Positions 8,033-16,491 of a stretch of DNA of 64,000 nt are shown piece after piece. The first letter of the stretch is position 1. The number at the start of each line of letters is the position of its first letter. Source of the stretch: Rhodococcus marinonascens NBRC 14363 (lineage in GTDB: Bacteria; Actinomycetota; Actinomycetes; Mycobacteriales; Mycobacteriaceae); assembly GCF_001894885.1 (NCBI RefSeq), contig NZ_BCXB01000007.1, forward strand, positions 97,211-161,210, given 5' to 3'. A model generated the notes under the pieces. That model made no database searches. It saw only the letters and a program-made list of their open reading frames with translations, and was not told the DNA's origin. A program made the position numbers and the translations under genes.

Positions 8033-8143
8033 TCCGGTGATCGGGACCGTCGGCTGAGGCCGACGACATTGTTGCCCCACGTCCCCGGCGTGAGGGTCCA
8101 CTCAGCCCGCACCCCTGCCCGGTGCTAGGGTCGGCTTTGTTCT

Positions 8144-8220
8144 GACACGGGGTGCTCCGCACGGGCGGGGCTGAGAACACACCCGGAAACCTGCTCAGGT
8201 AATGCTGACGAAGGGATGTC
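8144..8220 (+). ncRNA. TPP riboswitch (THI element)
   Basis: The thiamin-pyrophosphate aptamer is recognisable by its conserved blocks in order: ACACGGGGTGC, GGGGCTGAGA, ACACCC, ACCTGCTC, GGTAATGC and GACGAAGGGA. Helix P1 closes as GACA (8144-8147) with TGTC (8217-8220). The last conserved block AAGGGA doubles as the Shine-Dalgarno sequence of tenA (GTG at 8227), so ligand binding should block translation initiation. It is expected to repress the tenA-thiYXZ operon when TPP is plentiful. Confidence 0.93.
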
Positions 8221-8226
8221 AACATC

Positions 8227-8949
8227 GTGACCAGCTCTGCCCAAGGTGCCGCCGACGCGGGCCGGCACACCCGATTCACGGACCACATGTGGGACCGGAC
8301 CAAGGTGTTGCGCGACGCAATCGACGAACTGGAGTTCCTGCGCCGTCTCGGCGACGGGACCCTACCGTTGGACGTGTTCCGCACGTACATCGAACAAGAC
8401 CTGCTATACCTCACGGGGTACGCGAAGGCTCTCTCGTTGGTGGCGGCTCACGCCCCGGACCCGGACGCAGCCGGCTTCTGGGCCGGCTCCGCCGCCACTG
8501 CCGCGACTGTCGAAGCGACACTTCACCAGAACCTGCTGACCAGCGGTCAACTACCCGAGTCCGACGCGGAACCGCAGCATTCGCAGGCCTGCCTCGGGTA
8601 CATCTCGTACCTGACGGCTGTCGCCGCCACCGATCCGTACCCCGTGGCCGCCGCCGCGGTGCTGCCGTGCTTCTGGATCTATGCCGACGTGGGACGACGG
8701 CTCGCGAGAAGTGCCCGCGAGGTGCTGTCCGCCGATCCGTCTCACCCCTATGCGCAATGGGTGACCACCTACGACGCCGAGGAATTCCAGACCGCCGTCG
8801 CCACCGCCCGCGAGTTCGTGGACGCTGCCGCAGACGCCGCGACCGACTCTCAGCGCGAGGCCATGGTGGAGGCGTTCGTGATTGCCAGCCGCTACGAACT
8901 CATGTTCTGGGACACCGTCGTGAACAAGCAGGAATGGCCGGCATCGTGA
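8227..8949 (+). CDS. tenA: TenA family aminopyrimidine aminohydrolase (thiaminase II)
   Basis: Protein of 240 residues that hydrolyses base-degraded thiamin products to hydroxymethylpyrimidine for salvage. Seen: FTDHMWDRTKVLRDAIDEL at the N-terminus, EQDLLYLTGYAKALSL, the active-site cysteine in VLPCFWIYADVG (family catalytic Cys), and the C-terminal glutamate in ASRYELMFWD. The GTG start is set by AAGGGA at the end of the TPP riboswitch; an ATG at 8216 reads into a stop after four codons. Its TGA overlaps the GTG of the next gene. The operon places it with an importer for the pyrimidine precursor. Confidence 0.93.
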   Translation: MTSSAQGAADAGRHTRFTDHMWDRTKVLRDAIDELEFLRRLGDGTLPLDVFRTYIEQDLLYLTGYAKALSLVAAHAPDPDAAGFWAGSAATAATVEATLHQNLLTSGQLPESDAEPQHSQACLGYISYLTAVAATDPYPVAAAAVLPCFWIYADVGRRLARSAREVLSADPSHPYAQWVTTYDAEEFQTAVATAREFVDAAADAATDSQREAMVEAFVIASRYELMFWDTVVNKQEWPAS

Positions 8950-10007
8950 CACTGTTCTCGCACTCGATACTGTTCTCACACAAGGCGCTGTCTTCGCGCA
9001 AGCGTGCTACGACGGTAGCCGCCATTCTCGTCTCGGCCCTCGCGATGCTCACCGGTTGTGCGGGCAACGCACAGTCGGGCGATACCGTCCGATTTGCGCT
9101 CGACTGGACTCCGAATACCAACCACACCGGCCTGTTCGTCGCCCTTCAGCAAGGCTATTTCGAAGACGCCGGGCTTGACGTGCAGGTGCTGCCTTACAAC
9201 GACACCTCGCCGAACACCCTCGTCGATGCCGGTAACGCCGAGTTCGGGGTGAGCTTCCAGAGTTCCTCCACGTTCGCGAAGGCGGCGGGCGCACAAACCA
9301 AGTCGGTGCTCGCCCCGCTGCAGCACTGGGCGACCGGAATCGCGGTGAAAGCGGATCGCGCCGACATCACCCGCCCCAGGGATCTGGACGGCAAGATCTA
9401 CGCAGGTTTCGCAAATCCCGACGGGGAGGAGACGCTGAAGCAGATCATCCGCAACGACGGCGGCAAAGGGGAATTCACCACGGTCACTCTCGGCACATCC
9501 GCATACGAGGCCGTCTACTCCGGCGCCGCCGATTTCACCGTGTCCTTCTTCGCTTGGGAAGGCATCGAGGCCGAGCACCGGGGCACCCCGATGCGGTACT
9601 TCCACTACACGGACTTCGGATTCCCCGACGCCTACGCTCTCGTCATCGCAGGCAACGAGAGTTGGATGGCCGATCATCCCGGGGAGGCCCGCAAGTTCGT
9701 TCAGGCTCTGCAGCGTGGATACCAGTTCGCCGCCGATGAGCCTGCCCAGGCCGCACAGATGCTGATCGACGCCAATCCCGGCGCCTTCACGGACGAGTCA
9801 CTCGTACGCGAGAGTCAGCAGATGCTGTCCTCCGAGTACATGAAGGACAGTTCCGGAAGAGTCGGAACCCAGACGGCCGAGCGATGGGCGGGTTACTCCG
9901 GTTTCCTGTTTCAGCACGGCCTGCTCACTGGCCCCGATGGGTCACCGCTGACCACGGAACCCGATTGGTCGACGTACTTCACCAATGAATACCTCCCTCA
10001 GCCCTGA
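8946..10007 (+). CDS. thiY: ABC transporter substrate-binding lipoprotein, thiamin pyrimidine precursor (ThiY-like)
   Basis: Lipoprotein of 353 residues of the NMT1/THI5-like family that captures formyl-aminopyrimidine or HMP precursors outside the membrane. A basic, hydrophobic leader ends in the lipobox LTGC near residue 38. Family blocks include FALDWTPNTNHTGLFVALQQGYF, YNDTSPNTLVDAGNAEFGVSF and TVSFFAWEGIEAEHRG; the first of these is the usual pyrimidine-binding start. The frame is open upstream to 8202, but the GTG at 8946, overlapping the tenA stop, fits the signal peptide. Regulation is by the TPP riboswitch. Confidence 0.92.
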   Translation: MTLFSHSILFSHKALSSRKRATTVAAILVSALAMLTGCAGNAQSGDTVRFALDWTPNTNHTGLFVALQQGYFEDAGLDVQVLPYNDTSPNTLVDAGNAEFGVSFQSSSTFAKAAGAQTKSVLAPLQHWATGIAVKADRADITRPRDLDGKIYAGFANPDGEETLKQIIRNDGGKGEFTTVTLGTSAYEAVYSGAADFTVSFFAWEGIEAEHRGTPMRYFHYTDFGFPDAYALVIAGNESWMADHPGEARKFVQALQRGYQFAADEPAQAAQMLIDANPGAFTDESLVRESQQMLSSEYMKDSSGRVGTQTAERWAGYSGFLFQHGLLTGPDGSPLTTEPDWSTYFTNEYLPQP

Positions 10008-10806
10008 CAAGAGCGTTCCCACAACGACCCCGAGCGCGTCCTCGCTACTGCGCCGGGGCGTGCCCTCGGTGGTGGTCGTGGCCCTGCTTGTCGGCGCGTG
10101 GCAGGTGTACGTGATGGCCAGCGGGATCCGACCGCAGGTGCTGCCGTCACCGCTACGCGTCGTGCAGCAGGGCTGGCGGGCACGCGATGCGATCGCAGGC
10201 CACGCCTCGTCGACGCTGCAGGTGACACTGATCGGCTTCGCGGTGTCCCTGTTGTTCGCCTGGGCGCTCGCCGTGCTCGTCGACTTCTCACCGTGGCTGC
10301 GGCGCGCATTCGTCCCTCTCTTCGTTGTGTCACAAACGCTGCCGATCATCGCGATCGCGCCACTGATGATCATCTGGTTCGGATTCGGCCTGCTGCCGAA
10401 GATCCTCGTGATCGCCCTCGCCACATTCTTCCCGATGACGATCGGCCTGATCGAGGGTTTCGCCGCGGCCGACAGAGATGCGGGCGCCCTGTTGCGCAGT
10501 ATGGGCGCATCCCGCTGGCAGGAGTTCCGCTATGTGCGACTGCCCTCGGCGATTCCTCGTTTTTTCACCGCACTGCGAATCGGCATCACGTACGCCGTGG
10601 TGGGAGCCGTGTTCGCCGAGTACGTCGGTGCCACATCCGGGCTCGGCATCTATATGGCGACGCAGAAGAACTCGTTCCGGACCGACCTCGTACTGGCCGC
10701 GGTACTGGTGACCGCCGTGATCAGCGTCAGCCTCTACCTGCTCACCTTCGTCGTCGAACGCGCCGTCGCCCCCTGGATCAGCGAGGAACGGAGCCGACGT
10801 GAATGA
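9985..10806 (+). CDS. thiX: ABC transporter permease (ThiX-like)
   Basis: Inner-membrane permease of 273 residues with about six hydrophobic helices. The EAA loop that contacts the ATPase is visible as DAGALLRSMGASRWQEFRYV, near residues 165-185, followed by LPSAIPRFFTALRIG. It belongs to the SsuC/TauC/ThiX-type permeases; the thiamin assignment comes from the operon. The ATG lies 23 bases inside thiY and has no clear ribosome-binding site, so translation is probably coupled. Its stop overlaps the start of the ATPase gene. Confidence 0.9.
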   Translation: MNTSLSPDKSVPTTTPSASSLLRRGVPSVVVVALLVGAWQVYVMASGIRPQVLPSPLRVVQQGWRARDAIAGHASSTLQVTLIGFAVSLLFAWALAVLVDFSPWLRRAFVPLFVVSQTLPIIAIAPLMIIWFGFGLLPKILVIALATFFPMTIGLIEGFAAADRDAGALLRSMGASRWQEFRYVRLPSAIPRFFTALRIGITYAVVGAVFAEYVGATSGLGIYMATQKNSFRTDLVLAAVLVTAVISVSLYLLTFVVERAVAPWISEERSRRE

Positions 10807-11644
10807 CGGACCAGGAGCGAGCTGGGCCGCAATGGCTGAGGAAGCGCACGTCGAACTTGCCGGCCTCACCAAGTCGTTTCCGGTCCGCGACGGAAGCCGG
10901 TCGGTGCTCGACGACGTCTCCTTCACCGTCGAACGCGGCGAGTTCGTGTCGGTGATCGGCCCCAGCGGGTGTGGGAAGAGCACGGCCCTCTCCATGCTCG
11001 CCGGTCTCGACCAACCGGATTCCGGCACCGCCACCATCGGCGGCGAGGCTGTACGCCCAGCAGGCAGCGGCACCGCCAAATGCGCGTACATGCCGCAGAA
11101 AGACCTGCTATTCCCCTGGCGCAGCGTCCTCGACAACACCACCCTCGGCCTCGAAGTTCGAGGCGTACCCAGGAAGCAGGCGCGGGACAAGGCCCGGAAA
11201 CTGTTCCCCGTGTTCGGTCTCGGCGGGTTCGAGGACGCCCGGCCCAGCCAGTTGTCCGGCGGGATGCGGCAGCGCGCTGCGATGCTACGGACCGTAGTCC
11301 AGGAACGCCCGGTGCTGCTTCTCGACGAACCGTTCGGCGCCTTGGACTCGTTGACGCGCACTGAGATGCAGACATGGCTGCAACAGGTGTGGCAGCGCTA
11401 CAGGTGGACTGTCCTGATGATTACCCACGACATCCGTGAGGCCGTCTACCTGTCGGATCGGGTGGTGGTGCTCTCAGCGCGGCCCGCCACCGTCCGGCGC
11501 GAGATGACGGTGGATCTGCCCCGCCCACGCGAACTGTCGATGATGACCTCGCCCGAGTTCGTAGACATCGAACACGAACTCCTCGAGGTCCTCCACCAGG
11601 AGTCGAGGCGGGCGCTGGCAGAGCAGGAATCGGGTCGGCGCTGA
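10799..11644 (+). CDS. thiZ: ABC transporter ATP-binding protein (ThiZ-like)
   Basis: ATPase of 281 residues energising the ThiYX importer. Walker A is GPSGCGKST (near residue 59), the Q-loop region YMPQKDLLFPW, signature LSGGMRQRAAM, Walker B VLLLDEPFGALD and the switch histidine MITHDIREA. The GTG start has GGAG six bases upstream and overlaps the permease stop; an internal ATG at 10832 is a weaker alternative. It ends the operon, two bases from the convergent wax ester synthase gene. Confidence 0.92.
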   Translation: MNDGPGASWAAMAEEAHVELAGLTKSFPVRDGSRSVLDDVSFTVERGEFVSVIGPSGCGKSTALSMLAGLDQPDSGTATIGGEAVRPAGSGTAKCAYMPQKDLLFPWRSVLDNTTLGLEVRGVPRKQARDKARKLFPVFGLGGFEDARPSQLSGGMRQRAAMLRTVVQERPVLLLDEPFGALDSLTRTEMQTWLQQVWQRYRWTVLMITHDIREAVYLSDRVVVLSARPATVRREMTVDLPRPRELSMMTSPEFVDIEHELLEVLHQESRRALAEQESGRR

Positions 11645-11645
11645 G

Positions 11646-13016
11646 CTACCTTTCAGCGGGTACGAGCAGCGATGCCTCGAGTTCAGCCAGCGCGGCCTCG
11701 AGATGATGCAGGATTCGCTGCAGACTTGGCACCGAACTGCGGCATCCGATGACACCGAAGTCGAGGTTGTCGCCGTTGCTGGTGAGCGTGATGTTGAGCG
11801 CTTGCCCGTCAAGTACGACCGAGGCTGGGTAGATGCCGTCCAGCCTGGCCCCATTCCAGTACACCGTCTTTCGCGGTCCAGGAACGTTGGAGATGATCAC
11901 GTTGAACGGCGGTGGGGTGAACTGGACGAAACCGGGAACCGGGGTCAACGCGATCGGCGACATGTTGACGGCCGACCAGGCCAGAGCCTGCAGTGGAGTC
12001 AGGCTGCCGAACAGTTCCTTACTTTGGGCCATCGAATCGCGAATCGCCGACAGACGCGCGGCCGGGTCGGCGACGTCGGTCGCCAGGTTGCACAACGTGG
12101 CTCCCACCGCGTTGCCGCCGGCATCGGCCGACCGCTCCTCGCGCAACGACACTGGAACCATCCCGATCAGCGGCGCGTCGGGCAACTCGTTCTGCTCCTC
12201 GAGATAGCCTCGTAACGCCCCGGCGCACATAGCCATCGCCACGTCGTTGATGCTGACTCCGGCCGCCTTCCGCACTGCTTCGATCCGCTCGAGTGGCCAT
12301 GACTGCGCGGCGAACCGACGTGCGCCACCGATCGGGACGTTGAGTATGGTCCGCGGCGCCTGGTACGGAAACCTCATGTCGTGCTGACCCAGTGCGGTGC
12401 GGGCGATGCGAACCGCGGCCGGCACGAGACCTGCCACGTCACCGGCCGTACGACGGATCTCGTTCATCACGGACGGAGCAGCGGGAACGGCACCGTTGCG
12501 CGACGAAGCCGGAGGCAGGTTCCACGGCGGCGCAGCATTGCGCACACTCGGATCGGTCGAGAGCGTCCGCATCAGCAGCCGCAGTCCGGATACGCCGTCC
12601 ATCAGCGAGTGGTGGAACTTGGTGTAGACCGCGAACCGGCCGTCGTCGAGGCCCTCGATCAAATGCATTTCCCACAACGGACGGTGTCTGTCGAGCAGCG
12701 TGCCGTGCAGCCGAGACGTGAGGGTCAGCAACTCCCGTACCCGGTGGGGAGATGGAAGCGCCGAATGGCGCACGTGGTATTCGAGGTCTACCTGGGATTC
12801 GTCCGCCCACCAGAGGTTCCCGAGGCTCCCGACCGGATCCGCCGGCTTCTTGCGGAACACGGGATCAACGTCCGTGTGCGACAGCATCGTTTCGTGCATC
12901 GCCATCACGTAGTCGGGGCCGGCATCCTCCGGCGGAGTGAACAACTCGAGTGATCCGACGTGCATCGGATGCTCACGAGATTCGGCGAGAAGAAATATCG
13001 AATCGGTAACCGACAT
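11646..13016 (-). CDS. Wax ester synthase/diacylglycerol acyltransferase (WS/DGAT)
   Basis: Acyltransferase of about 456 residues that makes wax esters or triacylglycerol from acyl-CoA, the storage-lipid family abundant in rhodococci and mycobacteria. The catalytic motif HHxxxDG appears as FHHSLMDGVSG near residue 130. The N-terminus MSVTDSIFLLAESREHPMHVG matches the family pattern D-S/A-FL; C-terminal NVPGPRKTVYWNGARL matches the second conserved block. I place the start at 13016 because it puts the DSIFL motif at the usual distance; a GTG seven codons upstream (13037) is possible. It is divergent from an HSL-type esterase, a plausible store-and-mobilise pairing. Confidence 0.92.
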   Translation of the reverse strand: MSVTDSIFLLAESREHPMHVGSLELFTPPEDAGPDYVMAMHETMLSHTDVDPVFRKKPADPVGSLGNLWWADESQVDLEYHVRHSALPSPHRVRELLTLTSRLHGTLLDRHRPLWEMHLIEGLDDGRFAVYTKFHHSLMDGVSGLRLLMRTLSTDPSVRNAAPPWNLPPASSRNGAVPAAPSVMNEIRRTAGDVAGLVPAAVRIARTALGQHDMRFPYQAPRTILNVPIGGARRFAAQSWPLERIEAVRKAAGVSINDVAMAMCAGALRGYLEEQNELPDAPLIGMVPVSLREERSADAGGNAVGATLCNLATDVADPAARLSAIRDSMAQSKELFGSLTPLQALAWSAVNMSPIALTPVPGFVQFTPPPFNVIISNVPGPRKTVYWNGARLDGIYPASVVLDGQALNITLTSNGDNLDFGVIGCRSSVPSLQRILHHLEAALAELEASLLVPAER

Positions 13017-13112
13017 GAGCCCCACGTGGACGTTCACCCCTACTTCATCACTATCCCATTACGACTTCCGTCAGGATGCTACGTCGGGCGTAACGTCCGT
13101 GCGCCCAACTTG

Positions 13113-13128
13113 GATATATGTCTATATC
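13113..13128. promoter_or_regulatory. GATATA/TATATC inverted repeat, candidate operator
   Basis: Perfect 6-bp inverted repeat with a four-base spacer, in the 172-bp divergent region between the WS/DGAT gene and the HSL esterase (about 60 bp before the esterase start). The A/T-rich half-sites stand out in this GC-rich sequence and could also overlap a -10 element. Confidence 0.45.
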
Positions 13129-13188
13129 AGTACCGCGCGCAGCACACATTAGACGTCATGGGCGCCGAAGCCGATAGGAGGGCATGTA

Positions 13189-14181
13189 ATGAGCACTGCG
13201 ACTCACGATTTTTGCCCGGCACCGTATCCGGTGACCCGGCGGGAGTTCAGCGGAAACAGCCCGCAGTCGGTGGCCCTCGCACACACACTCCGTCGGACGG
13301 TCCGGCCGTTCCTCGACAGCTGGGCGCGCTATCCTGGGCTGCCGTGGCCCACGGGGATCGTCGACGTGTTCGGGCACTCCCTGGGCCCGGTCCGCGGAAC
13401 GCAGCGAAGGCCGATCCGGCTGCCGCACTGCCGCGCCGAATGGATCCGCCCCCCTGGAGACCTGGCGGACCGGGCAATCCTCTATCTCCACGGCGGCGCG
13501 TTCCTGTGCGGCGGGGTCAACTCCCATCGACAGATGGTGTCCCGAATCGCCGCAGCATCGCAGGCGGCGACACTAAACGTCGCATATCGCATGATCCCGC
13601 AGAACCCCATCCGCGCGGCGGTCGAGGACGGCGTCGACGGATACAGGTGGCTACTGTCCCAAGGCTATGCCGCCGATCGAATCGTCATCGCGGGCGACTC
13701 GGCGGGCGGTTTCCTTACCTTCATGGTGACACTCGAAGTCCTGCGGCAAGGGCTGCCGTGTCCCGCCGCCGATGTCGCACTGTCTCCGCTGACCGACCTC
13801 GACCCTGCCCACAAACTGGCCCACCCCAACGCCGATCTGTGTGCAGTCTTTCCCAAGCGCGCCGTCGGGGCGCTGTCCACACTGATCGAACGGACGGACA
13901 CCAAAGGCGGGCACGAGCCTTCCTCCTCGCCTGTGGACGGCATACTCGCTCCAATGCCGCCGGCGCTCATCCAGACCGGCTCGCAGGAAATGGTCTATGC
14001 CGACGCGGAACTGTTGTCGGAACGGCTCTCCCAGGCGGGGGTGCCGTGCGAGCTTCAAGTATGGGAACGGCAGGTACACGTCTTCCAGGCCGCTGCCGGA
14101 CTGCTCCCCGAGGGCACCCGGGCCATCCGCGAGATCGGCCGATTCATCCGCTCCGTCACCGGCCACGCCCCGAGGAACTGA
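13189..14181 (+). CDS. Alpha/beta hydrolase, hormone-sensitive lipase family
   Basis: Esterase/lipase of 330 residues. The oxyanion-hole motif HGGAF (in ILYLHGGAFLCGG, near residue 102) and the nucleophile elbow GDSAGG (near residue 165) are diagnostic of the HSL family. The catalytic histidine is likely in QVHVFQ near residue 287. The usual acid residue region reads QTGSQEMVYADAE, with Glu where many members show Asp. AGGAGGGC precedes the ATG. Divergence from WS/DGAT suggests a role in ester or triacylglycerol turnover, which is inference. Confidence 0.9.
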   Translation: MSTATHDFCPAPYPVTRREFSGNSPQSVALAHTLRRTVRPFLDSWARYPGLPWPTGIVDVFGHSLGPVRGTQRRPIRLPHCRAEWIRPPGDLADRAILYLHGGAFLCGGVNSHRQMVSRIAAASQAATLNVAYRMIPQNPIRAAVEDGVDGYRWLLSQGYAADRIVIAGDSAGGFLTFMVTLEVLRQGLPCPAADVALSPLTDLDPAHKLAHPNADLCAVFPKRAVGALSTLIERTDTKGGHEPSSSPVDGILAPMPPALIQTGSQEMVYADAELLSERLSQAGVPCELQVWERQVHVFQAAAGLLPEGTRAIREIGRFIRSVTGHAPRN

Positions 14182-14366
14182 CGTCGACTCACCCCCGCAG
14201 AACTGAACGGGGCGGACTCGACATCGGAGCATCCAGCAATTTTTGAGCAACCAAACTAGTTGCCATGCAGGTGAAGTCATTCTCTGTCCGCGAAGCGTTT
14301 CCTGGATGCTCGAAGATTTCTTCAAGTACCCGATAGCCCCCCGCCTTGCACTCGAGAACCCCAATG

Positions 14367-14390
14367 TGACATTAACCTTTTTTAGTGTCA
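14367..14390. promoter_or_regulatory. PadR operator candidate
   Basis: TGACATTAA and TTAGTGTCA form a 9-bp inverted repeat with one mismatch and a six-base spacer, ending ten bases before the ATG of the PadR gene at 14400. The position is what autoregulation by a PadR dimer would need. The promoter must overlap it, and the gene may be nearly leaderless. Confidence 0.5.
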
Positions 14391-14399
14391 TATTTAGGT

Positions 14400-14942
14400 A
14401 TGTCCCTCCGAATGGCCCTTCTCACTCTGATAGCCGGGGAGCCCCGCAGTGGGTATGACATCGGCCAGGAGTTCGATGGCGTGCTGAAGTTCGTCTGGCA
14501 CTCCAAGCCCACTCAGGTATATCCCGAGCTGAAACGCCTTGCTGCCGAAGGGTTGATTCGCGAGCAAGGAGAAGGGCCACGGGGTCGCCGGCCATACGAG
14601 ATCACCGAGGACGGGCAGTCCGAGCTACGTCAGTGGTTGACAACCACGGCCCCGGATCACTCACTGAGGAACGAGACGGTGCTGCGTTCCTTCGCGTTGT
14701 GGCTCGTTGAGCCGGAAGAAGCCCGGGCGTTCCTGTCCAGCGAGCTCGAATATCACCGAATACGGCTACGCGGGATGCGAGTACTCACGCAGGGTCTCGA
14801 CCTGGGCAACCCCAATGGCCGGGCAGCGCTGCTCGGTCTGGAGGCAGGAGTCCGGCGTCTGGAGGCGATGATCTCCTGGGCGGAATGGGCAATCGAGACG
14901 GTCGCCACCTGGCCGACCCAAGAGGAGCAGACTTCAGCATGA
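14400..14942 (+). CDS. PadR family transcriptional regulator
   Basis: DNA-binding repressor of 180 residues. The winged helix is seen in MALLTLIAGEPRSGYDIGQEF followed by PTQVYPELKRLAAEGLI and the wing GRRPYEITEDGQSEL; the C-terminal half is the dimerising helical Vir_act_alpha-type domain. I start at the ATG at 14400 rather than the in-frame GTG at 14385, which lies within the operator. Its TGA overlaps the ATG of the next gene (ATGA), so regulator and hydrolase are coupled, and the hydrolase or its substrate is the likely regulatory target. Confidence 0.9.
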   Translation: MSLRMALLTLIAGEPRSGYDIGQEFDGVLKFVWHSKPTQVYPELKRLAAEGLIREQGEGPRGRRPYEITEDGQSELRQWLTTTAPDHSLRNETVLRSFALWLVEPEEARAFLSSELEYHRIRLRGMRVLTQGLDLGNPNGRAALLGLEAGVRRLEAMISWAEWAIETVATWPTQEEQTSA

Positions 14943-15847
14943 GTATCACCTCGATGAGCATCGAACTGGAAGAGGGCCGCCGGATTGGATACGCCGAATT
15001 CGGTGACCCCGCCGGCACGCCCTGCTTCTTCGTGCATGGCTATGCCTCCTCCCGGTGGATGCCGGGCTGGACCATGTCGAACGAGTTGCTCGAACGCCAC
15101 GCTGTCCGGCTGATTTCCATCGACCGACCCCACTATGGGCTGTCTTCACCACACCACCCGGAAGCTGGATTCAGGCAATGGGCCGCGGACGGATCCGCAC
15201 TGGCCGAGTACCTGAGCCTCCGTCGGGTGGCTGTATTGGGCGTTTCCATGGGTGCGGGACCGGCGTTGGCGCTGACTGCGCAATGCCCGGAATTGGTCTC
15301 GAGCACAACGATCCTCAGCGGAATGCCGCCGGTGTATGCACGCGAACGGTGGACACCTGCCAGCCGAGGTGACGCCCTCTATTGGGCACTGGCACGACGC
15401 GCTCCTTGGATACTCCAGAAGCTCTGCGCCCTCTCCTCCTCGATGCTGGCCAAGGCCGCCGACGGTGATGCCGACACGCTGATTGCAAGGATGGAGCGTG
15501 CGCTTCCGAAGTTGGATCGCCAGGTCTTCCGCTCGCTCCTCGACAGCGACGTCAGCCGGGCGGCGTTCATTTCGGACATGCGGGAGAGTTCCCGTCAGGG
15601 TGGAGCTGCCACAGCTGGTGACCTTCAGCAGTACCTGCGCCCTTGGGGGTTCGAGCCGGAGTGCATTCGCAGACCAGTCAGGTTGTGGCACGGGCTCGAG
15701 GATCCAAAGGTACCTGTCGAGTTGGCACGGCGATTAGCCAGCCGCCTCCCGCAATGCAAGACGCGGTACGTCCCTGGCGGCCACTTTTCTCCATTCACGC
15801 ACCGCGAGGAGATCCTGCGAGATCTGTCCAACGAACCCCTGCTGTAA
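14939..15847 (+). CDS. Alpha/beta fold hydrolase
   Basis: Hydrolase of 302 residues. FFVHGYASSRWM (oxyanion region, residues 31-42), the nucleophile elbow VLGVSMGAGPALAL (Ser near 103), an acid in WHGLEDPKVP near residue 248 and a C-terminal histidine in PGGHFSPFTH give a complete catalytic triad. The substrate is unknown. Translation is coupled to the upstream PadR gene through ATGA, with AGAGGAG upstream of the start. A 22-bp tandem duplication follows about 60 bp after its stop. Confidence 0.88.
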   Translation: MSITSMSIELEEGRRIGYAEFGDPAGTPCFFVHGYASSRWMPGWTMSNELLERHAVRLISIDRPHYGLSSPHHPEAGFRQWAADGSALAEYLSLRRVAVLGVSMGAGPALALTAQCPELVSSTTILSGMPPVYARERWTPASRGDALYWALARRAPWILQKLCALSSSMLAKAADGDADTLIARMERALPKLDRQVFRSLLDSDVSRAAFISDMRESSRQGGAATAGDLQQYLRPWGFEPECIRRPVRLWHGLEDPKVPVELARRLASRLPQCKTRYVPGGHFSPFTHREEILRDLSNEPLL

Positions 15848-15904
15848 CGACGTACCGTTCGAACGCCAGGGGTTGGCGACTACAGAGAGAACCCTCGCTC
15901 GAAC

Positions 15905-15948
15905 ACGCGATTTCCTGGCAGCATAAACGCGATTTCCTGGCAGCATAA
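15905..15948. repeat. 22-bp perfect tandem duplication
   Basis: ACGCGATTTCCTGGCAGCATAA occurs twice without a gap in the intergenic region between the hydrolase (ends 15847) and the next gene (starts 16066). No function is evident; the arrangement resembles the other short tandem duplications near gene ends in this window. Confidence 0.9.
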
Positions 15949-16065
15949 ACTTGACCCGCCGGCGTTCGGCGACCCCCCACACCGACTCACCCGATGGACA
16001 CGCGCAACACCTTTGCGTAGTCACCCTTATTGTTGATGCACTTGCAGGGTGAGGAGGGGTATCAC

Positions 16066-16485
16066 ATGGACGACAGAACAGTAGCGATCGGGGCACTCGC
16101 GGTTGCCACATTTTCGGTGGTGTTCGGGCTGACGATCGGTGCCACGAGCGGTGCGTTCGGGATTCCCGGCCCACCGGTCCTGCCACCCCCGATCACCTCG
16201 GAAGGCCTGCAGGCCGCCGACCCGTACATCGCAGAAACCACCACCTCCCAGGTGTTCGTCCCACCGACCCCCACTTGGCGGATGGCGGACCTCACCACCC
16301 CGCGAGCGGTCCCTCCCACCACGAGACCCATCCCGGTCACCACCGCGCCGCAGCCCACGCTCACGTCGACGCTCCCCGTCACCACCGTGCTCCCCGTCAC
16401 CACCACCTCAACCAGTACTCCCGCGATCACGACGACGCGTCCGGTGATCACCATCCCGCCGCTGACCACGCGGCCGAGGGGCTGA
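16066..16485 (+). CDS. Hypothetical Thr/Pro-rich membrane-anchored or secreted protein
   Basis: Protein of 139 residues with one N-terminal hydrophobic segment (TVAIGALAVATFSVVFGLTI, residues 5-24) followed by a low-complexity extracytoplasmic tail very rich in Thr and Pro (runs such as TTAPQP, VTTTSTSTP). It looks like an anchored, possibly O-mannosylated cell-envelope protein, as is common in mycolata; that is inference. The ATG is preceded by GAGGAGGGG. It converges with the MFS gene, six bases apart. Confidence 0.7.
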   Translation: MDDRTVAIGALAVATFSVVFGLTIGATSGAFGIPGPPVLPPPITSEGLQAADPYIAETTTSQVFVPPTPTWRMADLTTPRAVPPTTRPIPVTTAPQPTLTSTLPVTTVLPVTTTSTSTPAITTTRPVITIPPLTTRPRG

Positions 16486-16491
16486 ATCGAC

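Noticed and set aside
8202..8945. 248-codon extension of the thiY frame
   Set aside because: It overlaps tenA and the end of the riboswitch; the signal peptide and lipobox require a start at 8946.
14247..14263. GCAAC/GTTGC inverted repeat upstream of the PadR gene
   Set aside because: Short arms, 137 bp from the start, and the stronger repeat at 14367 explains regulation better.
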